Assembly: GCF_900095175.1 (NCBI RefSeq)
Contig: NZ_LT606946.1
Coordinates: 472,057 to 536,056 of the forward strand
DNA length: 64,000 nt
Direction: 5' to 3'
DNA from: Polynucleobacter necessarius
GTDB lineage: Bacteria; Pseudomonadota; Gammaproteobacteria; Burkholderiales; Burkholderiaceae
A model generated the notes under the pieces. It had not been told where the DNA came from. It searched no databases and saw only the letters and a program-made list of their open reading frames with translations. A program made the translations under genes and the position numbers. Numbering within the stretch: the stretch's first letter is position 1; the number at the start of each line of letters is the position of its first letter. Below are positions 44,905 to 52,538 of this stretch, piece after piece.

Positions 44905-45675
44905 ATGAAAAAATTCGATATTCTCCCAATTCTGTTTGGCTTGGCGCTATCAGCTATTGCTGCGTACTTTATGTTGCGATCTACGCCCGCCAATAGTGCG
45001 CCTGCATCAACTATTCTTGTAGTTAAAGTCGGATCTGTATCTTGGGATCAAACCGAGATGACTATTGCCGATGTCAAAACTTTTGCTGATGCCACTGGTT
45101 TTGTAAGTCAGGCCGAGAAGAATGGCGGTGGACTTTCTTATGAGTCTGGCTTTGTCAAAAAACCTGGCTGGACTTGGAAAACCCCCTATGGCCTTACCCC
45201 CAAATCCAGCGAGCCTGCGGTACATCTCAATCAATCTGAAGCCGCTTCTGTTTGTCGCTTCTATGAGAAGCGTTTGCCTACTGATGCTGAGTGGACCTCT
45301 GCAGCATTTGTGGAACAAAGAGAGGCTCCTCCAGTTGGCTATACCAAAGGTCAACATTATCCGTTTCCAGGTGGAACAACTCCGGTTGTCTCCCATTGCT
45401 TGAATGGTTGTGGTGATTACAAGGGTGTAGCACCACTAGGTGCATTAAATCGCGGTACTGGTCATGTTCCTGCTGGCACTACTAAGCCTGGCGTCAATGG
45501 CTTATTGGATATGGGTGGCAATGTTTGGGAGTGGACTGCAACTGAGCGCAATGGCGGTTTCATTACTCGAGGTGCTTCGTGGTGGTATGGCCCAGAGAGA
45601 CAAAAAGAGTCTGATGTGGAGTCCAAGTCAGCAGATATCGGTGTGGTGTATATCGGCTTTCGCTGCGTTAGTTGA
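44905..45675 (+). CDS. FGE-sulfatase (SUMF1-fold) domain protein, anchored, non-canonical
   Basis: A 256-residue protein from ATG 44905, with an N-terminal hydrophobic helix (ILPILFGLALSAIAAYFML) and then a formylglycine-generating-enzyme-like domain: VHLNQSEAASVCRFYEKRLPTDAEWTSAAF, NGLLDMGGNVWEWTA, GGFITRGASWWYG and IGFRCVS, the classical FGE block order. The cysteine pair that binds copper in true FGE, just after the RGASW block, is not evident. A role as a structural or ligand-binding FGE-fold protein in the periplasm is therefore more likely than sulfatase activation. A longer in-frame extension back to 44764 runs through the tRNA and is rejected. Confidence 0.8.
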   Translation: MKKFDILPILFGLALSAIAAYFMLRSTPANSAPASTILVVKVGSVSWDQTEMTIADVKTFADATGFVSQAEKNGGGLSYESGFVKKPGWTWKTPYGLTPKSSEPAVHLNQSEAASVCRFYEKRLPTDAEWTSAAFVEQREAPPVGYTKGQHYPFPGGTTPVVSHCLNGCGDYKGVAPLGALNRGTGHVPAGTTKPGVNGLLDMGGNVWEWTATERNGGFITRGASWWYGPERQKESDVESKSADIGVVYIGFRCVS

Positions 45676-45694
45676 TCCCATGAAACAATAGGGG

Positions 45695-47020
45695 ATGACC
45701 AATCCCGTAGTAGACCCATCCGCCATTGAAATTACCCCTGAATACCAGGAGGTAATCGACGCCATTGAGCGTCACGACCCTTATATTTTTGTGAGTGGTA
45801 AAGCGGGTACCGGCAAGACCACCTTAATTGGCTATCTGCGCGAGAACATCCCAGGTAATGTCGTGGTGGTGGCACCAACCGGTGTAGCTGCATTACAAGT
45901 GAAGGGTGTCACGATTCACTCCTTCTTTCGCTTGCCGCCACGCTTGATCTTTCCAGAGAAGGATATCAAGCCTTTAAAAGATAAGCGCCTCTATAAAGAT
46001 ATCCGACTACTCATCATTGATGAGATCTCCATGGTGAGAGCAGACGTGATTGATGCAATGGATTTATTTCTGCGTGCCAATGGCCCTCATAAGAGCCAAC
46101 CCTTTGGCGGCATTCAAGTGATGTTTGTGGGGGACTTATTTCAGTTGCCGCCAGTAGTATCTCAGGCGGATATGCAGGTGCTATCTGAGCGCGGCTATGA
46201 AGGTCCTTATTTCTTCTGTGCGATGGCTTTGCATCGTAAAGATGTGACGATGGTGGAGTTGTCTAAGATCTTCCGTCAGAAGGATGCCCACTTTGCAGGA
46301 CTTCTCAATCAGATCCGTATTAATCAAGATATTGGTGAGGCACTCAATATTCTGAATGAGCAGTGTTTTGAAAATGCACCAGAGGTAGATGATCAAACAA
46401 TTACGCTGACTACAACCAATGCGCGTGCCGATCAAATTAATAATGCAGGCCTGCGTGCATTAACTACTGATGCCAAAGTCTACGCCGGTAATAGCACCGG
46501 CAAGTTTAATGTTGACGACCGTAATTTGCCTTCACCCAATCATCTGACTTTGAAGGTGGGTGCAAAGGTCATGTTTACCGCGACTGATAGCAACTTTCCT
46601 AAGTGTTGGGTCAACGGCACAATCGGAGTAGTGCGTGAATTGTTACCCAATAGCGTGAAAGTCATGGTGCAGAATGGTCCTTACTCCAATACGGTTGAAG
46701 TAAAGGGCCATCAGTGGGAATCCTATCGCTATGACCATGACATGATATCTGGAAAGATTTCACCCAACATCATTGGTACCTTTGTGCAGATCCCATTAAT
46801 GCTAGCTTGGGCTGTCACCATTCATAAGAGCCAGGGCAAAACCCTCGATAAGATTAAAGTAGATCTCTCATCGGGAGCATTTGCATCAGGGCAGGTCTAT
46901 GTGGCCCTGAGTCGCTGCACCTCAATTGAAGGGATCACCCTAGAGCAACCCATACAGCCCAGGGATGTGAGCTGCGACCAAGAGGTGAAGCGTTTCTATT
47001 TGAATTGTTTGCTTGGCTAA
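45695..47020 (+). CDS. PIF1-like superfamily 1B DNA helicase
   Basis: A 441-residue helicase: Walker A SGKAGTGKTT (34-43), motif Ia VVVVAPTGVAALQVKGVTIHSFF, Walker B LLIIDEISMVRADV, motif III GDLFQLPPVV, and the late motif TIHKSQGKTLDKIKVDL plus VYVALSRCTS, all characteristic of PIF1/RecD-type 5'-3' helicases. The C-terminus is short, with no extra nuclease or RNase H domain. Bacterial PIF1 proteins unwind G-quadruplex and stalled replication structures. Starts 20 bases after the FGE-like gene; linked transcription is possible. Confidence 0.88.
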   Translation: MTNPVVDPSAIEITPEYQEVIDAIERHDPYIFVSGKAGTGKTTLIGYLRENIPGNVVVVAPTGVAALQVKGVTIHSFFRLPPRLIFPEKDIKPLKDKRLYKDIRLLIIDEISMVRADVIDAMDLFLRANGPHKSQPFGGIQVMFVGDLFQLPPVVSQADMQVLSERGYEGPYFFCAMALHRKDVTMVELSKIFRQKDAHFAGLLNQIRINQDIGEALNILNEQCFENAPEVDDQTITLTTTNARADQINNAGLRALTTDAKVYAGNSTGKFNVDDRNLPSPNHLTLKVGAKVMFTATDSNFPKCWVNGTIGVVRELLPNSVKVMVQNGPYSNTVEVKGHQWESYRYDHDMISGKISPNIIGTFVQIPLMLAWAVTIHKSQGKTLDKIKVDLSSGAFASGQVYVALSRCTSIEGITLEQPIQPRDVSCDQEVKRFYLNCLLG

Positions 47021-47361
47021 GCCGCTTTTGTCATTCTCTTATTGCTTTTTTGCTTCTCGGCCCGCTGTTTTTCTAGTGCTTCGCTGGCAATTAGCTTAAA
47101 TTCGCCCTCAATGAATCTTTTTAAGGCTTCGCGCATGAGAGGTTGATAGCCTATATCGTATTTAGCGCCCAAGAGCTTATAGGACTCAATTAAGTCTTGC
47201 TCTAGTCTGATGGAGATCATTTGTAATCCCAGTGCCTCATCAATTTGGCCCCCAATTTTTTTATCGACGGCTCTTGCATGCTTAAGGTCGTTGCCAAATT
47301 CGCCACGCTCCCAAGCTTCAGCCGAATTCTCAATTTTTATCTTCTTATTTTTTGCGATCAT
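47017..47361 (-). CDS. Ribbon-helix-helix antitoxin, BrnA/COG5304-like
   Basis: A 114-residue charged protein. A central QMISIRLEQDLIESYKLLGAKYDIGYQPLMREALKRFI segment has the strand-helix-helix shape of CopG/BrnA DNA-binding antitoxins (ISIRL strand, then two helices). The N-terminal WERGEFGNDLKHA and IDEALGLQ are typical of this antitoxin group. The C-terminus is Lys/Arg-rich. It lies 55 bases downstream of a small toxin-like gene on the same strand. Convergent with, and overlapping by 4 bases, the PIF1-like gene. Confidence 0.7.
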   Translation of the reverse strand: MIAKNKKIKIENSAEAWERGEFGNDLKHARAVDKKIGGQIDEALGLQMISIRLEQDLIESYKLLGAKYDIGYQPLMREALKRFIEGEFKLIASEALEKQRAEKQKSNKRMTKAA

Positions 47362-47416
47362 CGCTTCCCCCGCTTTTGAGTTTTAATATTTTGTCACTTT
47401 CTCAGAAATGACACTT

Positions 47417-47710
47417 TTAGTAAGGTATTGATATTGTATTGTATATACGAATTTCAGTTGAATTAGGTGGAAATGCGCTTTTTAAGTAGATCAGTCCATC
47501 ATCAAAGATAAAAACTACTTTTATTAGAATTCCCCGATCATTTTCTGCGATAAACCATTCTGTGGGAGGCTCTGTTTGGTGATCAAGTCTATTATCTAGA
47601 AGATAAGAGCGAGTTCTGTTAATGAAACACTGCTCAACATCCTGGCGGGTAATTTGATGTTTGATATTTAATTTTTCTTCAATTGCTGGGATAATCATCA
47701 GATTTTTCAC
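47417..47710 (-). CDS. Small toxin-like protein (BrnT/DUF4258-like)
   Basis: A 97-residue protein from a GTG at 47710 with a strong GGGGGAGAG ribosome binding site; an ATG at 47698 is the alternative, and the open frame upstream to 47812 has no support. The sequence (IKHQITRQDVEQCFINR, then PPTEWFIAENDRGILIKVVFIFDDGLIYLKSAF) has the helix-plus-beta-sheet layout of RelE/BrnT/DUF4258 toxins, with the ITRQDVEQCF helix followed by several strands. Its place directly before an RHH antitoxin supports a toxin-antitoxin pair; proteins of this kind are sometimes named ADP-ribosyl-(dinitrogen reductase) hydrolase by mistake. Activity (RNase) is inferred. Confidence 0.6.
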   Translation of the reverse strand: MKNLMIIPAIEEKLNIKHQITRQDVEQCFINRTRSYLLDNRLDHQTEPPTEWFIAENDRGILIKVVFIFDDGLIYLKSAFPPNSTEIRIYNTISIPY

Positions 47711-47728
47711 ACTCTCTCCCCCCTGTGT

Positions 47729-47738
47729 TGTATATACA
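47729..47738. promoter_or_regulatory. Palindrome TGTATATACA upstream of the toxin-antitoxin pair
   Basis: A perfect 10-base palindrome within TGTGTTGTATATACACA (47725-47740), just upstream of the toxin ribosome binding site. A second copy of its core, TTGTATATAC, occurs at 47440-47449 inside the toxin 3' end. A likely antitoxin-binding operator. Confidence 0.5.
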
Positions 47739-47960
47739 CATTTTATCAAATTGATTAATCCATGATTGAAAGATTGGAATGTATTTAAAGGAGATTGAGT
47801 GGGAGCCCTCATTAAAATTCTTCATGTTGCTACTCTGTGCTCATCAAATGAAAAAAAGATCTTGGCGGAAGCGATGAGTTCACTGGCTCGACGAGCAGCG
47901 CTTCGAAGTTGCGGCATCAGGGCAAGGGGATGACCAGAGCTGATTGAGATGAGAGTTAAA
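47739..47960. other. Gene-poor stretch without a recognised feature
   Basis: Between the toxin operator and the ggt terminator. The first part is AT-rich and the second (about 47855-47945) is more GC-rich, with short open frames in several phases but no start, ribosome binding site or homology that I recognise. It may be a gene remnant or an unannotated RNA. Confidence 0.4.
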
Positions 47961-47988
47961 AAATCATCGCCAGGGGCGGCGATGATTT
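47961..47988 (-). terminator. Rho-independent terminator of the gamma-glutamyltransferase gene
   Basis: AAATCATCGCC (47961-47971) and GGCGATGATTT (47978-47988) are perfectly complementary, with six Ts following on the minus strand. Confidence 0.9.
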
Positions 47989-48042
47989 TATTTTTAGTGA
48001 ACTCCAGAATCTAGAAGATGAGAAACCAGAGTGGTTAACTGC

Positions 48043-49632
48043 TTAGAAGCCCGCTGCTAATCCATCGCGGCGATGATCGCTACCAGCAATATAGGCATCT
48101 TTAGTTTCTTCGCCGAGCAGTGCAATTGCTTGGGCGCTACCAAAATCCAAGCTGTTTGCTGGCATTACAGTCACTTCATGCCCCATCGCCTTTAAGCCTT
48201 CAACCACCGCTGTGGGCATAGAAGCTTCTACCGTGAGTTTGCCAAGATCATCAATTCTCCAGCGGGGCGCATCAGAGCAAGCTTGGGGATTGAGATACTC
48301 ATCAACAAATCGCATGACAAACTGAATGTGTCCTTGTGGCTGCATATTGCCACCCATCACACCAAACGCCATAGTGGGTTGATTGCCCTTTGTTAGGAAT
48401 GCAGAAATGATGGAGTGAAAAGGGCGCTTACCTGGCGCTAGTTGATTGGGGTGGCCATCTTTCAGGCTAAAGCTCATGCCGCGGTTATGGAGTGCAATGC
48501 CGCCGGGGGCAACAACTCCCGAGCCAAAGCCCTTAAAGTTCGACTGAGTGTAAAAAATCATCATGCCGGATTCATCTGCAGCACAAAGGTAAACGGTCCC
48601 ACCAGCATGAGGATCCCCCGCACCATAGCTACCCGCTTGATTGTGATTAATGAGTGCAGCACGGCTAGCTAGATAATCTCTGTCTAATAAAGCACTAGCT
48701 TCCACCGTCATCGAGCTGGCATCAGATACGTAGGCATAGGCATCGGCAAAAGCAATGCGCATTGCTTCTACTTGAAGATGAATGCGTTGCGCAGAATTTG
48801 CAGGATATTGTTTTACATTGGCTGCCTGCAAAATACCCAGTGCCATTTGCGCAGCGATGCCCGAGCCATTGGGTGGAATTTCATGGAGAGTGTATTCGCC
48901 GTAATCAAATGCTAAAGGCTCAACCCATTCGGTTTGATTGTTTGCAAAGTCAGTCATGGTGAAACAACCACCAGTACTTTGTGCGAAGTCAACCATGCTT
49001 TGCGCTAACTTACCGGTATAAAAAGATTCACCTTCAGTATCAGCAATTTCACGAAGTGTTTTTGCTTGAGCCGGGTAGCGCCATATTTGGCCGGCAACCG
49101 GGGCTTTGCCATCGATCAAAAAAGATTCACTAAAGCCCGGTTGATTCTTTAGAATCGGAACTGCTTCGCGCCATTGGCGAGCAATCACCGGTGAAACTGG
49201 AAAACCATTCTCAGCATAATCAATTGCGCGCTTAAAGAGTTGCGCAAAAGGTAGCTTGCCAAATTTACGAGATAACTCAATCCATCCTGACACCATGCCT
49301 GGTACGGTTACGGTATTCCAGCCAATCAAATCCATTGCAGCTTTGCCTGAAAAATAGTCTGGCGTCCATGCTCCTGGTGCGCGACCAGAGGCGTTCATGC
49401 CATGGAGTTTTTTGCCATCCCAAATCAATGCGAAGCCATCCCCACCGAGACCATTCATGGTCGGCTCAACTACGGTGAGTGTGATTGCTGTTGCTAAAGC
49501 CGCATCAACCGCATTTCCTCCATGTTGAAGAACTTCAATACCAGCTTGGGTTGCTAAAGGCTGTGAGCTAGCAACAGCATTCTTAGCTAACGCTGGGGCG
49601 CGGGCGCCACTATAAGGAGGAGAAATCAACAT
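48043..49632 (-). CDS. Gamma-glutamyltransferase family protein
   Basis: A 529-residue Ntn-hydrolase-type GGT-like protein. ATAITLTVVEPTMNGLGGDGFALIWDG and LHGMNASGRAPG belong to the large subunit region; the self-processing Thr is in HAGGTVYLCAADESG (Thr near 345), followed by QSNFKGFGSG and PFHSIISAFL. No signal peptide is visible, so it is probably cytoplasmic, as in YwrD/GGT-like acylases rather than periplasmic Ggt. It cleaves gamma-glutamyl or related amide bonds; the substrate is open. The first residues (LISPPYSGARAPALAKNAVASSQPLA) are typical. Intact. Confidence 0.87.
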   Translation of the reverse strand: MLISPPYSGARAPALAKNAVASSQPLATQAGIEVLQHGGNAVDAALATAITLTVVEPTMNGLGGDGFALIWDGKKLHGMNASGRAPGAWTPDYFSGKAAMDLIGWNTVTVPGMVSGWIELSRKFGKLPFAQLFKRAIDYAENGFPVSPVIARQWREAVPILKNQPGFSESFLIDGKAPVAGQIWRYPAQAKTLREIADTEGESFYTGKLAQSMVDFAQSTGGCFTMTDFANNQTEWVEPLAFDYGEYTLHEIPPNGSGIAAQMALGILQAANVKQYPANSAQRIHLQVEAMRIAFADAYAYVSDASSMTVEASALLDRDYLASRAALINHNQAGSYGAGDPHAGGTVYLCAADESGMMIFYTQSNFKGFGSGVVAPGGIALHNRGMSFSLKDGHPNQLAPGKRPFHSIISAFLTKGNQPTMAFGVMGGNMQPQGHIQFVMRFVDEYLNPQACSDAPRWRIDDLGKLTVEASMPTAVVEGLKAMGHEVTVMPANSLDFGSAQAIALLGEETKDAYIAGSDHRRDGLAAGF

Positions 49633-49645
49633 AATTGCAATTTTC

Positions 49646-50370
49646 TTAATTAAAGATGTGATACAAAATCGGAATAGCTACCGCACTAATCACGCCATTC
49701 ATGCCCATAGCGAGACTGGCATATGTGCCTGCTTCAGGATGAATACTAAATGCTCTCGAGGTGCCAATATCGTGAGCACCAATGCCAATGGCAAAGCCGC
49801 GCTGCCACCATGCTTTCATCCCCAATGCATTCAGAATAAAGGGCGCCAAAATAGCCCCCAGAATTCCGGTGGTGACGGCAAAGATAGCGGTGAGAGTTGG
49901 GGATACACTAATACGCTCAGCGATACCCATGCGATTGGTGCAGTCACCGACTTGGGATACATGGCATCAGTGATGCTGGAATCGGCACCGAATAGCTTGG
50001 CGATATTGACGGCGCTGATGATAGATACCAAGCCACCCACAACTAAAGACGCCAGCAAAGGAAAAGATCGACCCTTAAGACTGCTGAGTCCTCTATATAT
50101 TGGTATTGCCAATGACACAGTGGCCGAGCCTAATAAGAAGTGAATAAATTGCGCACCTTCAAAATAGGTGGAATAGGGCATCTCAATGAATTGAATCATG
50201 CTGGCCACCAAGATGATGGCAATAGCTACTGGGTTCGCTAGGGGATTCTGTTTGGTGGCTTTATAGATCAAGAGGCCAATTTGATAGGCTGCCAAAGTAA
50301 TAAAGAGGGCAAATAAGGGGCTAGCCGAAAGGTAAACCCAAATCTCTACGATGGAGTGCTTTTCACTCAT
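49646..50370 (-). pseudogene. lrgB: LrgB/CidB family protein, frameshifted
   Basis: The first 150 codons from ATG 50370 (YLSASPLFALFITLAAYQIG, EGAQFIHFLLGSATVSLAIPIYR) run to SVTAPIA and then leave the frame near 49927-49932, where one A is missing. The correct continuation, MGIAERISVSPTLTAIFAVTTG, GFAIGIGAHDIGTSRAF and ASLAMGMNGVISAV, is in the next frame and ends at 49646. With the base restored the protein is a normal LrgB of about 241 residues. It overlaps the intact lrgA (ATGA). LrgAB-type pairs affect autolysis or carry small organic acids. Confidence 0.9.
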
Positions 50371-50720
50371 GATTCAGTGCTCTGATGTTTTGCGCTTAAA
50401 AAGTGGACAACAATTGCCGTTGTGGCGATTGTCAGAATAACGCTACCCACTAAGGCGCTCACAATAGCCAGTGCATTGGCTTTGAGTTGGGGTAAAAATA
50501 GGACCACACCTACTGCTGCCGGTACGAATAAGAGTCCAAGGTATTGGCTAAAGCCGTCTGCGACCATCGCGAGATCGTCGTTAATTCCTTTACGTAGTAC
50601 CAGCCAAACAATCAAAAGGACCAAGCCAATCACAGGACCGGGAAGAGTCGGCAAAGCGAACTTGGATACGAGCTCGCCTAGACTCTGGAATAACAGTATT
50701 TGAACAAGGCCGGAGATCAT
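50367..50720 (-). CDS. lrgA: LrgA/CidA family membrane protein
   Basis: A 117-residue protein with four helices and the LrgA motif LPTLPGPVIGLVLLIVWL, then DGFSQYLGLLFVPAAVGVV. It is the holin-like partner of LrgB, which is broken directly downstream, so any two-component function is lost. The stop overlaps the lrgB start by 4 bases. Intact. Confidence 0.87.
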   Translation of the reverse strand: MISGLVQILLFQSLGELVSKFALPTLPGPVIGLVLLIVWLVLRKGINDDLAMVADGFSQYLGLLFVPAAVGVVLFLPQLKANALAIVSALVGSVILTIATTAIVVHFLSAKHQSTES

Positions 50721-50743
50721 AAATAAGGCCTCAGAGATTCAAC

Positions 50744-51598
50744 TTAATCGGAGAAGACAACCGAAGTGGCGCCGTTAATCAAGACGCGGTCATGCAAGTA
50801 ATAACGAAAAGCACGTGAAAGCACAGTGCGCTCTAAATCTCGACCTTTGCGAACCAAGTCTTCAGGTGTATCGCCATGGGTGACGCGAGTCACGTCTTGT
50901 TCAATGATTGGACCTTCATCCAAATCGCTAGTAACAAAGTGTGCTGTAGCGCCAATCAACTTAATACCACGAGCATGAGCCTGGTGGTAAGGCTTTGCAC
51001 CTTTGAAGCTAGGCAAGAATGAGTGATGAACGTTAATACAGCGTCCAGATAATTTGGTGGACAAGTCATCCGACAGAATTTGCATATAGCGCGCCAAAAT
51101 AACCATATCCACTTTTGAATTAGCAACAATCTCTAGCGGCTTTGCTTCTTGAGTTGGTTTAGTTTCTGGTGTTACTGGCAGGTGATAAAACGGAATGTCA
51201 GCAAAATCAATGCTGGAGTACACCTCGCGCGGATGATTGGAAACAATTCCGCAAATAAGCATTGGTAATTCACCGATACGCCAGCGATAGAGTGGATCCA
51301 CCAGGCAATGACCTAACTTGGATGCCATGATCAATACACGTTTTAAATCTTTGACAGCACGCAAGTCCCAAGTGAGATCAAAACGGTCAGCGATCTCTAC
51401 AAAGCCAGTTCTCAAAGTGTTGCTATCAGCGCTACAGCTAAAGCTCACACGCATAAAGAAGCGTTTAGAAGCTTTGTCATCGAATTGTTGAGCCTCTTCA
51501 ATGTCACCACCCAATTCAAAGATGTAGGTTGAAACTGCGGCAACAATGCCTGGTCGATTAGGGCAGGTAAGTGTGAGGTAGTAATTTTCTGTGGTCAT
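50744..51598 (-). CDS. purU: Formyltetrahydrofolate deformylase
   Basis: A 284-residue enzyme: an N-terminal ACT domain (LTCPNRPGIVAAVSTYIFELGGDIEEAQQ), then a formyl-transferase/hydrolase domain with ISNHPREV (Asn-His), RYMQILSDDL, INVHHSFLPSFKGAKPYHQAH and GATAHFVTSDLDEGPII carrying the catalytic Asn/His/Asp set. It releases formate from 10-formyl-THF to balance one-carbon pools. Upstream of lrgA by 23 bases. Intact. Confidence 0.95.
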   Translation of the reverse strand: MTTENYYLTLTCPNRPGIVAAVSTYIFELGGDIEEAQQFDDKASKRFFMRVSFSCSADSNTLRTGFVEIADRFDLTWDLRAVKDLKRVLIMASKLGHCLVDPLYRWRIGELPMLICGIVSNHPREVYSSIDFADIPFYHLPVTPETKPTQEAKPLEIVANSKVDMVILARYMQILSDDLSTKLSGRCINVHHSFLPSFKGAKPYHQAHARGIKLIGATAHFVTSDLDEGPIIEQDVTRVTHGDTPEDLVRKGRDLERTVLSRAFRYYLHDRVLINGATSVVFSD

Positions 51599-51643
51599 GG
51601 CTTTAGTAGAGGGAATTGCTTATAAAGTCTGATTTTAGACTGC

Positions 51644-51949
51644 TTATTTAGAAGTAGTCAGGCTATCTGCAGGGCCTGGATAAGGCTCACTCATATCTTT
51701 GATAGTGGGAACGGGAATATCGTTACAAATGGGTTTAGGCCCCAAAGCATTGAGGAAATTGCAATCTTGTTTGGTGGCTGCAGAAGCAGCATGCTCCAAA
51801 GGGGATTTTCCGGTGGTTGCGGTAGAGATAGCGCTCGCCGCTGTTGAAGGATTTGCTACTGCTACCGAGACAGCGGCAGTTTCAACAGAGCTAGCTACAC
51901 CAGTTGCTGAACTACCTAGGGCTAAAAGAGGGGCTGCGCAACCCATCAT
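51644..51949 (-). CDS. Small Ala/Ser/Thr-rich protein, possibly a lipoprotein; start unclear
   Basis: From the ATG at 51949 the frame gives about 101 residues: MMGCAAPLLALGSSATG, an Ala/Ser/Val-rich middle, and a defined C-terminus (CNFLNALGPKPICNDIPVPTIKDMSEPYPGPA). The residues before it in frame (SISLGGAALCLGMMGC) look like the hydrophobic core and lipobox of a lipoprotein, yet no start codon lies before them except far upstream at 52105, inside the previous gene and across its terminator. The true 5' end may be mutated. No family recognised. Confidence 0.5.
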   Translation of the reverse strand: MMGCAAPLLALGSSATGVASSVETAAVSVAVANPSTAASAISTATTGKSPLEHAASAATKQDCNFLNALGPKPICNDIPVPTIKDMSEPYPGPADSLTTSK

Positions 51950-51990
51950 ACCGAGGCAAAGGGCAGCTCCTCCAAGACTGATGCTTAGAT

Positions 51991-52030
51991 AAAAGCAAAA
52001 AGCAGACCAGCCCGAAGGTTTTGGTCTGCT
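51991..52030 (-). terminator. Rho-independent terminator of the adhesin E-like gene
   Basis: AGCAGACCA (52001-52009) pairs with TGGTCTGCT (52022-52030); on the minus strand the hairpin is followed by the T-rich stretch 52000-51991. Confidence 0.82.
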
Positions 52031-52055
52031 TAGGCAAGCACTCAAAGAAATGTAA

Positions 52056-52463
52056 TTATTTGCGCTGGCAGACAACGTTAAACACTCCTGCTGCCCATGA
52101 TTCATTTACAACAGGTTCAAATTCACTATCTGGAGTCTTGTTATCTGAAACTACTGCGCCGCTACCTTTATTGCCAGCAAACTCTTTGTATTCGATTGGG
52201 CGATAGCTAATAGCTGGGCAGTTATATTCATTGATCCCAATGATTGAGCTAACCGGCTGCTTTGTTTTGGGATTTACGCCAGGTTTTTTAAAATCTAACA
52301 TCGACATAATCTGCGCTTTTTCGCCGGAAGCACTAACAGTATCTGGGTCTATATAAACCACCATTAACTCATTTGATCCCAATTCTTTCCACTCAGCGAA
52401 GCTGCTAGAGAACGGTAGTAAGGAGAGGGTGGCAAAAATAGTGAGTGCGTGTAATTTTTTCAT
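52056..52463 (-). CDS. Exported surface-adhesin E-like small protein
   Basis: A 135-residue protein from ATG 52463 with a signal peptide (MKKLHALTIFATLSLLPFSSSFA) and then WKELGSNELMVVYIDPDTVSASGEKAQIMSMLDFKKP, a beta-rich pattern that fits the adhesin E (PF16747-like) family as I remember it. Two cysteines (NCPAIS, VVCQRK) may form a disulfide. Its role in this organism is unknown. Followed by its own terminator. Confidence 0.65.
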   Translation of the reverse strand: MKKLHALTIFATLSLLPFSSSFAEWKELGSNELMVVYIDPDTVSASGEKAQIMSMLDFKKPGVNPKTKQPVSSIIGINEYNCPAISYRPIEYKEFAGNKGSGAVVSDNKTPDSEFEPVVNESWAAGVFNVVCQRK

Positions 52464-52538
52464 ATTCAATAGCGTTATCAATCAATCAATCAGCTAAACC
52501 CGAATCGGGCCTTTAGGCCCTATTCTAAACTCCCCGGC

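Noticed and set aside
44764..44905. Upstream extension of the FGE-like frame through tRNA-His
   Set aside because: The frame is open by chance, but it covers a complete tRNA and its terminator; the ATG at 44905 gives a normal hydrophobic anchor.
52507..52520. Terminator hairpin GGGCC/GGCCC between the acylase remnant and the adhesin E-like gene
   Set aside because: The stem is only five pairs and no U-tract follows on the relevant strand.
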